Shown here: piece by piece, positions 56,314 to 64,000 of the stretch
Layout: each line of letters starts with the position of its first letter
How positions within the stretch are numbered: position 1 is the first letter of the stretch
Assembly: GCF_000143415.4 (NCBI RefSeq)
Contig: NW_003314416.1
Span: forward strand, 191,332 to 255,331
DNA: 64,000 nucleotides
From: Selaginella moellendorffii
Taxonomy: Eukaryota; Streptophyta; Lycopodiopsida; Selaginellales; Selaginellaceae
Direction of reading: 5' to 3'
The notes under the pieces: generated by a model
What the model was told of the DNA's origin: nothing
The model's database searches: none
The model's input: only the letters and a program-made list of their open reading frames with translations
Made by a program: the position numbers and the translations under genes

Positions 56314-59300
56314 TCACCGGATGAAGCGTTTGAGATGAGAGTGGTTGTGAGCATGTGGGAGCTCACGTCCCTCAGCATCAACTAGCACGTATGCTCCACC
56401 TCCAATGTGTCGCTGGACAAAGTAGGGACCGGTCCAGCGAGGGGAGAACTTCGAAGGTGGCGTGAACTTGTTGAGTAGAACGAGATTGCCATCCTCGAAT
56501 GGTTCAGCAGACCGCTGGTGATCGATGACTGACTTGATCTTCTGCTTGCCTCGAAGGAGATGTTCAGTTGTGGATTGTCGCTGTTCTTCCAAGGCAAGAA
56601 CCTCCAAGTCACGTGCATGAAGCTTGTCCTCATCGCTAAGCTGCATCGCTGCTGCGTATCGAAGTGAAAGTGAGAGTGATGGCACCTGGATCTCCATTGG
56701 GAGCACGGCCTCTGTCCCATAGACAAGGGAGAATGGGGTTGCAGAGATGGATGTCTTGAAGGACGTCCGAAAGGCCCACAACGCCGTAACCAAGTGCTCG
56801 TGCCAACGCCTTGGGTGATCCTCCACAAGCTTTGAGATGACTGTCTTTAACATTTTGTTGCTGGACTCTGCCTGGCCATTGCACTCCGGATAATAGCTGC
56901 TGCTTTTCACGTGCTTGACCTGCAGTTGCTGGAGAAGATGCTGCATCACCTGTCCAAAGAAGCCGCTGCCACGATCGGAAACCAAAACAGCAGGAACTCC
57001 AAATCGGCAAATGATGTACTCGTAGACAAACTTTGCTGTAGACTGCTGATCTGCCTGCCGCAAAGGGGTGGCCTCGACCCATTTTGTGAAATAGTCCGTC
57101 GCCACGATGATGTATCGCTGTCCTTTTGAGCTCGGTGGGTTGATCGGGCCAACGAAGTCAAGTCCCCACTGGAAAAAGGGACCTGGAGAAGTGATGAGCT
57201 GAAAAGGAAGACGTGGAACATGGCTCCGGGGGTTGAACCGTTGGCACTGCTCGCATGCCTTGGCATAGGCCAAGCTGTCCTGGTGAATCCGAGGCCAAAA
57301 GTAGCCATGGCGCAAGAGGAGTTGTGCTGTAACCCGTCCCGAGAAATGCCCCGCACAAGAGTGGAAAGCGCGAAGGAGCTCAGGGACCTCGTGCTCCCCC
57401 ACACACCGCAACAAAACTTCCTGAGAAGTCCTCCTGTAAAGGTGTCCATCAAGAAGGCAAAACCCCCGTGCTCGGATCTCCAAAGCCTTTTGTTGTACTG
57501 ATGAGGAACCTGCTGGGAACTGACCTGAATCCAGGTACACCGCAACTTCCTGTAATGCTGCTGGGACCACAAAGGAGGTAGCCTCAGCAACCAGGAACTC
57601 GCTCGGATCTATCACACGCTTCCGCCGCATGTGAAAAGTTGGTTGGAACTCTTGGATGGTCACAATCCAAGATAAAGTACGAGGACTGTGAACCGGTCGC
57701 TGTAAAAGAAAGGTCAGCACATTAAAATAGACGTGGAAATGGATACGGGCTCCAGCGAGAAAGTGACGGAATCGCTCCAAGGTGTAAACAACAGCCACTG
57801 CTTCTTTTTCCGCATCCACATATTTCTTTTCAGTCTCCTTGAACGAATGTGAGGCATAATATGTTGCATGTGGTGGCTTGCCAAGCTGTGAACATTGGCA
57901 AAGGCATACTCCAAAAGCCTCTGTACCCGTTGTGATGTAAATGTCAAAAGGAAGTTGTCGTTCTGGTGGTTGGAGTACCGGGGCCGTGCGGAGTGACTGC
58001 TGTAGTGATTCAAAGGCTTGTTGTTGGGACTCACCCCAGATAAATGGAACATTGTGTTGTAGCAAAGCTACCAGAGGCCGTGAACGTGCAGCATAGTTGT
58101 GGATGAAACGGCGAAAGAAACCCGTTTGCCCAAGGAAACTGCGAAGCTGCTTCAAGTTGGTTGGTGGGTTCCGATCCAGAATCTCCTGAGCCTTGGCTAC
58201 CTGGGGTTTGATCCCATCCTGAGAGACATCAAAGCCCAGTAACCGGCCTTCGGTTACCCCGAATTTACACTTTGCCGGGTTCAATGAAAACCTGTGGTGT
58301 CGGCAGCGAGTGAAAATCTGTTCCAAGTGCATGAGGTGATCCTCAAAGGAGTCCGAGGTCGTGCACAGATCATCCATATACACCCTCAAGGCGCCTCCAA
58401 TCAAGTCGTGAAAGGTGTGGGTCATAAAGCGCTGAAAAGTAGCTCCGGCGTTACACAAGCCGAATGGGAGGACATTGAAAGCAAAGATGCCCCAAGGTGT
58501 CTGGAAGGCCGTAAGATCTGGATGAATGAAGATCTGGTTGTACCCTGAAAAGCCATCCATGAAAGAGTAGTATCGGTGGCCAGCCATCTCATCCACAATC
58601 GCATCGATAAACGGAGTTGGAAAGTGATCTTTAGCAGTTGCCTTGTTCAAGTCTCGAAAATCAATGCAGAGGTGGAGTTTTCCATTTGCCTTGCGTGCAG
58701 GGACGAGATTGGCCACCCACTCTGAGCTCTCCAAAGGGTAAATAAAGCCGGCTGCCAGAAGTCGCTCGATCTCCAACTTCATCTCTGAGTGAGCTGCCGG
58801 GCTGAAACGCCGCATTTTTTTACAGACTGGTTTGGCTGACTCTGAAAGCACAAAACTGTGCATGATTGTGTCCATGGGAACTCCTGGGAGCTGGCTGTAG
58901 TCCCAAGCAAACACGTCCTTGAAACAGTGAAGGAGATCCAAGAGCTTTGCTGCGTTTGTTGGAGCAAGCGATGTGGCAATAAAGACCGGGTCCTTGTCAT
59001 CACCTAGAAAAACGGCATGAACCCTGGAGTCTGGAGAAACCTTGGTTTCAGGAGGCTCTATCTTTGATTCTTCCCTGACCCTGGAAACCGAAGAGCAGGG
59101 AGTGCCTTTAGCTTCTCGCATCGTGGTGATTGCTTGGTGTGATAACCTGTCTGCCCAAAAGTTTTCTTCACGGGGGACACTTTGAAAAGACACCTCAGAG
59201 AACTCATCCTTTAGGTTGACCGCCCGCTGCCATAGCTCTTTCAGGTTCTCTTTGCGGACTTGGTATTCCCCAGTAAGTTGGCGTATGATGAGTTGCGTAT

Positions 59301-61779
59301 CTCCAACGAAATGGACTCGCCTAAATTTGAGATCTGTGGCCAGCTTCATGGCACTGATGGCCGCCAAGTACTCTGCTTCATTAGCTGATGTTGCTGGCAA
59401 AGTGATAGAGAGGTCGGCTACTTTGTTCTCTGCAGGATCAATCATCCAAACTCCAATGCCGGCAACCTGGTTTTTGGGGCAGAAAGCACCGTCAAAATAA
59501 GCTGTAATCATAGGAGTGTCCTCTTCCTCAAATAAAGATGCTGGGGACACCACATCCGGCAAGACTGTCTCTGGTGAGTCTAATAAGAACGTTGCTGTTG
59601 GATCCGGAGTCTTTGTTTGTTGTTCTCTTTGCTTCTGATGCTCTGAGCGCTCGATGTCCAATGCAAGGACTGCAGCCAGGTACTCCGCAAGCGAAGGGAG
59701 ATCCTCCACCAAAGCCCAGTCCAAGTCTGGTGCTAAAGTTTCAGTGTAATACCCTTGGATCTGTACCGGGGGCTCCACGGTAGGAAATTCAGAACTCAAA
59801 GAGCTATAACTCGCATGCAGCACGTCCGATTTGCTTGATTCTTCCTGCCAATTGTGTGACTGGCTGTCATCTTCCGTCTCCAAAAAACAGCATGACAAAA
59901 TATGCTCGAAGTCGTCAGATACCGTGATTTTAGTAGGAAGATGCTGGCTGTGTAACACCTCAGGGAGTTGCTGAGGAGAATTGAGTTCAACTGTGTCCTG
60001 TGAAAGATGGACTCGGTCTGGGGTGACTGTGTCATCAAGCTCGATAAGAGAGAGTCGGTCCCATGCAAGAAACGAGTCGAGAAGCTCTTCCTCTATCGAG
60101 AAACACTCGGGAAAGCTGGATGTAGCAGCCCGTACTCTATAAGCCCCGCCATCAAATAAAGAGGGCGTGGCTAAAGGCTCGGCCTTACTCGCAAATAAAG
60201 AGAGTGAAGCAGAGAGATGACTCGGGCTACCTGACTCACCTCCAACCGCGTCAATCGCATTGCATGAGAAAGCTTCCGCCATATAGATGGTTGACGCCCC
60301 TACCAACTCAGGAAAAACCTCTGTGAGGTCGGGAGGAAAGTATGGTGTGGAGGCCATCTTAGTCCGAGCTTGCTGGGCTTGCTGAGAAAGAGCTCTGCCG
60401 TGGTTGTTGAGAAAGGTGGCACTATGGGTTCCATCGCTAATTTCCAACTTGCCTTGTGCACTATCAATGGTGCAACGGGCTGTGACTTGCCATGAGCGGC
60501 CAAGGATGATAGAGTCCTTCAAAGAGGACGTTCCAAGACGTTGGTAGTCAACCACGAGGAAATCTACCTCAGAAATAACACCCTGCACTGAGACCTTGAC
60601 ACCACAGCAAATTCCTGCCGAAGGAATGGTGTGGTTGGCAAAGGTTTTGAGCACGATGGGGGAACTCTCAGTGATTTGTAGCTGTGCTGAAAGGGCAGCT
60701 TCAAGAGAGATAATGTTGCTTCCAGAACCGGAGTCAACCAAAGCATCCATCCTACAAGAGGAAGTACCGATCTGCACCAGGACGAAGAACGGACCAGGAT
60801 CTCCTCCATATCTTGTCATATCGACAATGTGCACCTCTTGAGGAGTCCTCTTGAGAGTGCTCTCTGGTGTTCCTGACCGTGCAAACTTCTCCAAATTCTG
60901 GCCGAATCCCGGGACAAGGCACAACATATCTCGGAGCGAAAAGGTGACGGGAGTGTTAACCAGCTGTTGAAGAACCGGCTCCGGAACAGGAGTAGCTGCT
61001 GGTGAGATCTCAGGAGGAGAAGAGAGGAGTGACTTGAAGGGGAGTTTACAAGCCACCCTCTGTGTCACTGGGCCTGAGGCCAACGGAGAGTCGCTCTCAA
61101 CTGGCGCTGGGGGATCTATGGTAGGCTCAGTGGCTACCTTCTTCTTCGCTTGGGCTCGAGTGGCTGCGGTTTGCTGTTGTTGCCTATAAAGTTCCTCGGC
61201 TACCAAAATCGTGTTGACTAATGAGACTGGTGCCTTGCCTTTGCTTGACGAAGGGGCTGCCTCAATTGCTTGTCGCTCCAACTGCTCTTGGTATGTCTCT
61301 GGACCCTGAGGCTGTGTGGAGTTATCAGCAAAGGGATGTTGTTGGACACGTTGAGAAGATGGAGGCCAAAGCTCTGGGTGAAGCTTGAAGCAGCGCTGTG
61401 TGTTGTGTGTGTTCGTCTCGCAGTGAGTGCACCAACGGGACTTAAATCTGTGTTCCCGAGCTGTAGCGGCCTCTTTCCCGGACTCCACCAGCTCCTGGAG
61501 CAGTTTGTCATGGTGTGATTGCTGTTGAAGAATGATCTCCTTCAACTGCCGCATCTCATTGGCAAAGTTCTCAAGAGCCGGAGGTGTATGCTCAACAGCA
61601 ACAGGCTTTAATGTGGACGGGCGAATAGTGGCACAAGGTGACTCTGACGGGATGATGGCTTGGTCAAAATCAACTCTAGCAATCCCCAAGTCGACCAGAA
61701 GCTCTCTTTCCAGCTTTGTGGCAAACGAAAATGCCTCACGGCAAGACCTGAAAGTCTTCTTAAGAAGTTTCCTCTGCAA
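56314..61779 (-). CDS. Ty3 Gag-Pol polyprotein with RNase H upstream of RT
   Basis: An open frame of 1821 aa. Order: gag C-terminus with a CX2CX4HX4C knuckle (CTHCETNTHNTQRC, about 117-130); aspartic protease (ALVDSGSGSN, about 347); an RNase H with all four acidic residues (AYFDGAF about 762, NEAEYLAA about 800, VGDTQLI about 827, FWADRLS about 877); RT (CIDFRDLN about 1038, FMDGFSGYNQ, VYMDDL about 1133); a second, degenerate RNase H (IYITTGTEAFGVCLC about 1277, where DAS is expected); and integrase with HHCC finger (HFSGR...CEQCQ), DDE core (LDFVGP, SDRGSGFF, NGQAESSNK) and a PRWTGPYFV module. The usual plant Tat/Ogre order puts the extra RNase H after RT. The first Met is not the true start, because the gag frame continues upstream past one stop. 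Confidence 0.92.
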   Translation of the reverse strand: MQRKLLKKTFRSCREAFSFATKLERELLVDLGIARVDFDQAIIPSESPCATIRPSTLKPVAVEHTPPALENFANEMRQLKEIILQQQSHHDKLLQELVESGKEAATAREHRFKSRWCTHCETNTHNTQRCFKLHPELWPPSSQRVQQHPFADNSTQPQGPETYQEQLERQAIEAAPSSSKGKAPVSLVNTILVAEELYRQQQQTAATRAQAKKKVATEPTIDPPAPVESDSPLASGPVTQRVACKLPFKSLLSSPPEISPAATPVPEPVLQQLVNTPVTFSLRDMLCLVPGFGQNLEKFARSGTPESTLKRTPQEVHIVDMTRYGGDPGPFFVLVQIGTSSCRMDALVDSGSGSNIISLEAALSAQLQITESSPIVLKTFANHTIPSAGICCGVKVSVQGVISEVDFLVVDYQRLGTSSLKDSIILGRSWQVTARCTIDSAQGKLEISDGTHSATFLNNHGRALSQQAQQARTKMASTPYFPPDLTEVFPELVGASTIYMAEAFSCNAIDAVGGESGSPSHLSASLSLFASKAEPLATPSLFDGGAYRVRAATSSFPECFSIEEELLDSFLAWDRLSLIELDDTVTPDRVHLSQDTVELNSPQQLPEVLHSQHLPTKITVSDDFEHILSCCFLETEDDSQSHNWQEESSKSDVLHASYSSLSSEFPTVEPPVQIQGYYTETLAPDLDWALVEDLPSLAEYLAAVLALDIERSEHQKQREQQTKTPDPTATFLLDSPETVLPDVVSPASLFEEEDTPMITAYFDGAFCPKNQVAGIGVWMIDPAENKVADLSITLPATSANEAEYLAAISAMKLATDLKFRRVHFVGDTQLIIRQLTGEYQVRKENLKELWQRAVNLKDEFSEVSFQSVPREENFWADRLSHQAITTMREAKGTPCSSVSRVREESKIEPPETKVSPDSRVHAVFLGDDKDPVFIATSLAPTNAAKLLDLLHCFKDVFAWDYSQLPGVPMDTIMHSFVLSESAKPVCKKMRRFSPAAHSEMKLEIERLLAAGFIYPLESSEWVANLVPARKANGKLHLCIDFRDLNKATAKDHFPTPFIDAIVDEMAGHRYYSFMDGFSGYNQIFIHPDLTAFQTPWGIFAFNVLPFGLCNAGATFQRFMTHTFHDLIGGALRVYMDDLCTTSDSFEDHLMHLEQIFTRCRHHRFSLNPAKCKFGVTEGRLLGFDVSQDGIKPQVAKAQEILDRNPPTNLKQLRSFLGQTGFFRRFIHNYAARSRPLVALLQHNVPFIWGESQQQAFESLQQSLRTAPVLQPPERQLPFDIYITTGTEAFGVCLCQCSQLGKPPHATYYASHSFKETEKKYVDAEKEAVAVVYTLERFRHFLAGARIHFHVYFNVLTFLLQRPVHSPRTLSWIVTIQEFQPTFHMRRKRVIDPSEFLVAEATSFVVPAALQEVAVYLDSGQFPAGSSSVQQKALEIRARGFCLLDGHLYRRTSQEVLLRCVGEHEVPELLRAFHSCAGHFSGRVTAQLLLRHGYFWPRIHQDSLAYAKACEQCQRFNPRSHVPRLPFQLITSPGPFFQWGLDFVGPINPPSSKGQRYIIVATDYFTKWVEATPLRQADQQSTAKFVYEYIICRFGVPAVLVSDRGSGFFGQVMQHLLQQLQVKHVKSSSYYPECNGQAESSNKMLKTVISKLVEDHPRRWHEHLVTALWAFRTSFKTSISATPFSLVYGTEAVLPMEIQVPSLSLSLRYAAAMQLSDEDKLHARDLEVLALEEQRQSTTEHLLRGKQKIKSVIDHQRSAEPFEDGNLVLLNKFTPPSKFSPRWTGPYFVQRHIGGGAYVLVDAEGRELPHAHNHSHLKRFIR

Positions 61780-62442
61780 GTTCCCATGCAGACCTGCTGT
61801 GAATGCTGTGATCCCCTGTTGCTCATCTTGGACTACTCTGCGATCCCAACACTGCTTTCAGTAAGCTCGAAAGCGTGTGATGTAGTCAGGAACAGTCTCA
61901 TGAGCACCCTGTCGGAACCAAAAAAGGTCGACAAGTAGCCGATTTGTGGGTTTTTCTTCAACGAAGCGTTCTCTGAAAGAAGCAAGTAGTGTCTGGAAGT
62001 CTGTCCGGTCCTCTGGGAGGAGAGAATCTGCCCAAGTTGCTGCTTTGCCTTCGAGAGACTGCAGGAAGTCGCGGCACATACGATCATCGTCGACGATCAT
62101 GTTTGTGGTGCAGTAGTAATCAAAGCGACTAATATGCGATGTTGGAGAGACTATTCCAACACCTGAAAAGACTGGCAGATCACTCCCCTTCTGCAGAACA
62201 TGGAGCTGAGGTCGAGCTAAGGGTGGCTTCGCCATAGCTCGTAGATCTAAGTCACTGGAATCTGTCGAGGAGGAAGAGGACTCGGCCCGAGAAGGTGCAG
62301 TGTCGTACTTAAGCTGCCTTTGGATGTTGAAAAGTTTACTCCGTACCTTAGGGCCTTGAGGTATGGTGAAAGGGTGCCAATTCGTCGTACGTCTAGTTTG
62401 TACCGGCATCAAATACCCTGAACACTGCAAATGCCCGGTCAA
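61780..62442 (-). pseudogene. Ty3 gag N-terminal part, interrupted by a stop
   Basis: 194 aa from ATG 62442 (PVQTRRTTNWHPF later is an alternative start) contain the gag core (FSGVGIVSPTSHISRFDYY, GKAATWADSLLPEDRTDF, FRERFVEE, GAHETVPDYITRFR). A TGA at about 61858 ends it in the same frame as the downstream polyprotein. So either this copy needs stop readthrough or it carries a single disabling change. Confidence 0.8.
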
Positions 62443-63532
62443 GGCAACTGGGTTGACAGGAGCAAGAAGACTGTAGGCTAGTGCTCAAGTTGCTCAAAAT
62501 GCCTTTGACCCGACCGCCAAAGTAGCCACTGGAGTAGCCGCTGGAGGAGCCACTAGAGTAGCCGCTGGAGTAGCCACTGGGGTAGCCGGTAGCCGGTAAC
62601 CGGGGTAGTCGCTGGAGCAGCCACTGGAGTAGCCGCAGGAGTAGCTGGTAGCCGATAACCGGGGACCTGTAACCTGTAACCGGTAACCCCTACTCTTGCT
62701 CCTACTCCTACGCTTGCTCCAACACCAACTCCTATCCCTGTGCCTATTCCTATTGTCCCTGTTTCTACGCCAACTCTTGTTCCTGCTCCTCCTGTTCCTG
62801 TTCCTACGGTTACTTGTTCCTTGAAGATTGCTTCGTTCCCAAGGAACCCCCAACAAAGTTTAACCCAAAAGAGAAAAATGAGTCCTCTAGTCTCGATCCT
62901 TCTCCATTTTCATCTACCTTATATCGCAAGAATTTGGGAAGAAACTGCCTCAATATTCCCTGAAATCCACGAAGAGGTAGCCCAGAACGCCAACATTATG
63001 GAAAAACATGTGCATGTCCATGATGTAGATCGACACTAAGGCGCCGTTGGTACTTCTCGAAAGCCTAGGACCAGGAGCACCTCTAGAAATAAACGGCATC
63101 CAAAACCAAGCCTAGAGGAGCATGAATTCCTACCACAAAGATAACCCAATCTAGCCGGAGAAGAAAATCCTTTTGCATGCCGTCAATTCTCTAGTGCATT
63201 TGGGCTTGTAGATTTGGCCTAGATCTATGAGTAGTGGTAGTTCTTGGCACTAGATTTGGTGAGAAATTCGGCCGAGGATCCAAGCGAGAAAGTGAAAACC
63301 CCAAAATGCTCATCCGACCGAGCCAAGAAACGTTGTATCTCTTCAAATACTGCACGGCTTGATGAGTGCCATACCTTGCTGGAAAGAGGAGCTCCAGACC
63401 TATCCAACACACTCAAGATCAAAGAAAACCACCGCAAAATGAACAAGGAATTCCTTCCCAAACTCTGCGGCCAAAAGAAAAGAGAGAAATGACGCTTCAG
63501 AAAGTCCTGCGCGTCACGCCGGGTTCACCATT
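62443..63532 (-). other. Leader of the young Ty3 element
   Basis: Non-coding. Tandem GTAGCC(G/A)CTGG words fill 62515-62660, then GTAACC-rich sequence and repeated CCTACTCCTACGC. The remainder has no feature. It ends at the primer-binding site. Confidence 0.65.
63510..63531 (-). promoter_or_regulatory. Primer-binding site of the young Ty3 element
   Basis: In coding orientation the LTR ends CCCCAACA, then two bases, then TGGTGAACCCGGCGTGA. The TGG start suits a tRNA 3'-CCA primer, but I could not name the tRNA. Confidence 0.6.
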
Positions 63533-63720
63533 TGTTGGGGGAAGGAGGGGCGCCTCCCCCAACGCTCGCTCAAACATGAGAAATGCTTCACTGCTCTCTG
63601 CAAAAATGCCCCCCCTCGCCCTTGTGAGGCAAGGGTTTTATACAAGGAAGATGGGGAATATTCTGAGGACCAGAATATTCCCTCTCTCTCTCTCGCTCTC
63701 TCGGTGGCCACGCCCTAACA
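63533..63720 (-). repeat. Ty3 5' LTR (188 bp)
   Basis: Same length as the 3' LTR with three differences (near plus-strand positions 63551, 63583 and 63618). TATAAAACCC on the - strand near 63632-63641 is the likely promoter. Confidence 0.9.
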
Positions 63721-64000
63721 GTTTCACCAAGATCTACGTAAGGAGTTATGAAATGAAAGGACCCTCTCTATTGAAATGTGTTTATGGTCCTAGGGGCATT
63801 GTGACATATCAAAGGATTTTGCATCAAGTTCTGTATTTGCATGTTTATCAAGCTACTGAATTGCTAAACCCTAAACCCTAAACATGTGGCAAATGCTGCG
63901 TGAAGAAAGATGCCCTTTCTGGGCAAATGCTGTAAGAGGCAGATGCCGAGCAGTTACACGGCGAATAATCTTGGCGCGGATCGCTGACATGGCATGGCAA
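63721..64000. other. Spacer of copy 2 after the Ty3 insertion
   Basis: Resumes the target sequence GTTTCACCAAG. It contains the telomere-like tract at 63864-63880. A deletion relative to copy 1 lies near 63945 before TGGCGAATAATCTTGG-like sequence. The window ends inside the spacer. Confidence 0.7.
63864..63880 (+). repeat. Interstitial telomere-like repeat, copy 2
   Basis: Two and a half CTAAACC(C) units, one fewer than at 18165-18187, followed by the same CATGTGGC. Confidence 0.8.

Larger units (their letters stand above)
54771..63720 (-). mobile_element. Young Ty3 retrotransposon with 188-bp LTRs and extra RNase H
   Basis: LTRs at 54771-54958 and 63533-63720 differ at only three positions by eye. 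The GTTT target bases are present on both sides (54767-54770 and 63721-63724), and copy 1 has the empty site. Coding is on the - strand: gag from 62442, then one long gag-pol frame to 56314. Non-coding leader (62443-63532) and trailer (54959-56313) are each over 1 kb. One stop codon separates gag from the rest. Confidence 0.93.
18953..64000. repeat. Tandem unit, copy 2, expanded by nested insertions
   Basis: This is the second copy of the module. Gene A resumes at 19499, the converging arm of the inverted repeat is at 31780, the other arm at 50650, gene B runs to 53838, and the spacer continues to the window end. The last bases match copy 1 near 18690-18706. Three large insertions and several deletions separate it from copy 1: the LARD at 21063-28904, the Ty3/ALDH/LINE block at 31801-50649, and a Ty3 element at 54771-63720. 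About 395 bp of spacer (18259-18654 in copy 1) is missing near 63945. Confidence 0.85.

Noticed and set aside
1-64000. CRISPR array or bacterial operon
   Set aside because: The 22-bp palindromes are irregularly spaced, lie in introns and UTRs, and have no uniform spacers; all gene content is eukaryotic.

Overview
The window looks like nuclear DNA of a land plant. The evidence is spliceosomal introns, TTTAGGG-type telomere-like repeats, plant-type Ty3 elements, an L1-type LINE whose ORF2 ends in an RT-associated Cys/His domain, and a decayed aldehyde dehydrogenase with plant-like introns. A non-seed plant is possible because the dehydrogenase resembles ALDH21, but that is a weak inference. Apart from mobile-element genes, no clearly intact host gene is visible.

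The backbone is two tandem copies of one unit. Copy 1 covers about 1-18952. Copy 2 runs from about 18953 to the window end and is inflated to over 45 kb by nested insertions. Each unit has gene A on the + strand and gene B on the - strand, converging on a 21-23 bp inverted repeat. Gene A is a DDE/DUF7869-like transposase with an En/Spm-type N-terminal domain. Gene B encodes a product of about 1,660 aa with an FCP1/NIF-like domain that has lost its nucleophile Asp. The inverted repeat brackets different foreign DNA in each copy: a LINE in copy 1, and Ty3, ALDH and LINE debris in copy 2. The genes start on opposite sides of a 2-kb spacer holding GCGAG-rich repeat clusters and a short telomere-like tract. 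Gene A is open in copy 1 and broken in copy 2. Gene B is broken in both copies, but by different lesions.

The most unusual signal is a family of about 22-bp near-palindromes: arms ATGGCRTG and CAYGCCAT around the core WGGCCW. At least 20 lie in the introns, UTRs, linkers and spacer of the A/B unit, and none were noticed in the inserted retroelements. In gene B several sit in ultra-short introns (38-54 nt) and make up about half of the intron.

Inserted elements, left to right: a LINE (4879-12122, - strand) carrying a solo-LTR-like insert; a non-coding large retrotransposon derivative (21063-28904, 5-bp TSD) with minisatellite-filled LTRs; a 5'-truncated Ty3 fragment and a deleted Ty3 element (31801-37974); an AT-rich island with an ALDH pseudogene (37975-40270); a mosaic of LINE and LARD pieces with a solo LTR (40270-50649); and a young Ty3 element (54771-63720). 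That last element has 188-bp LTRs and an extra RNase H placed ahead of the reverse transcriptase.
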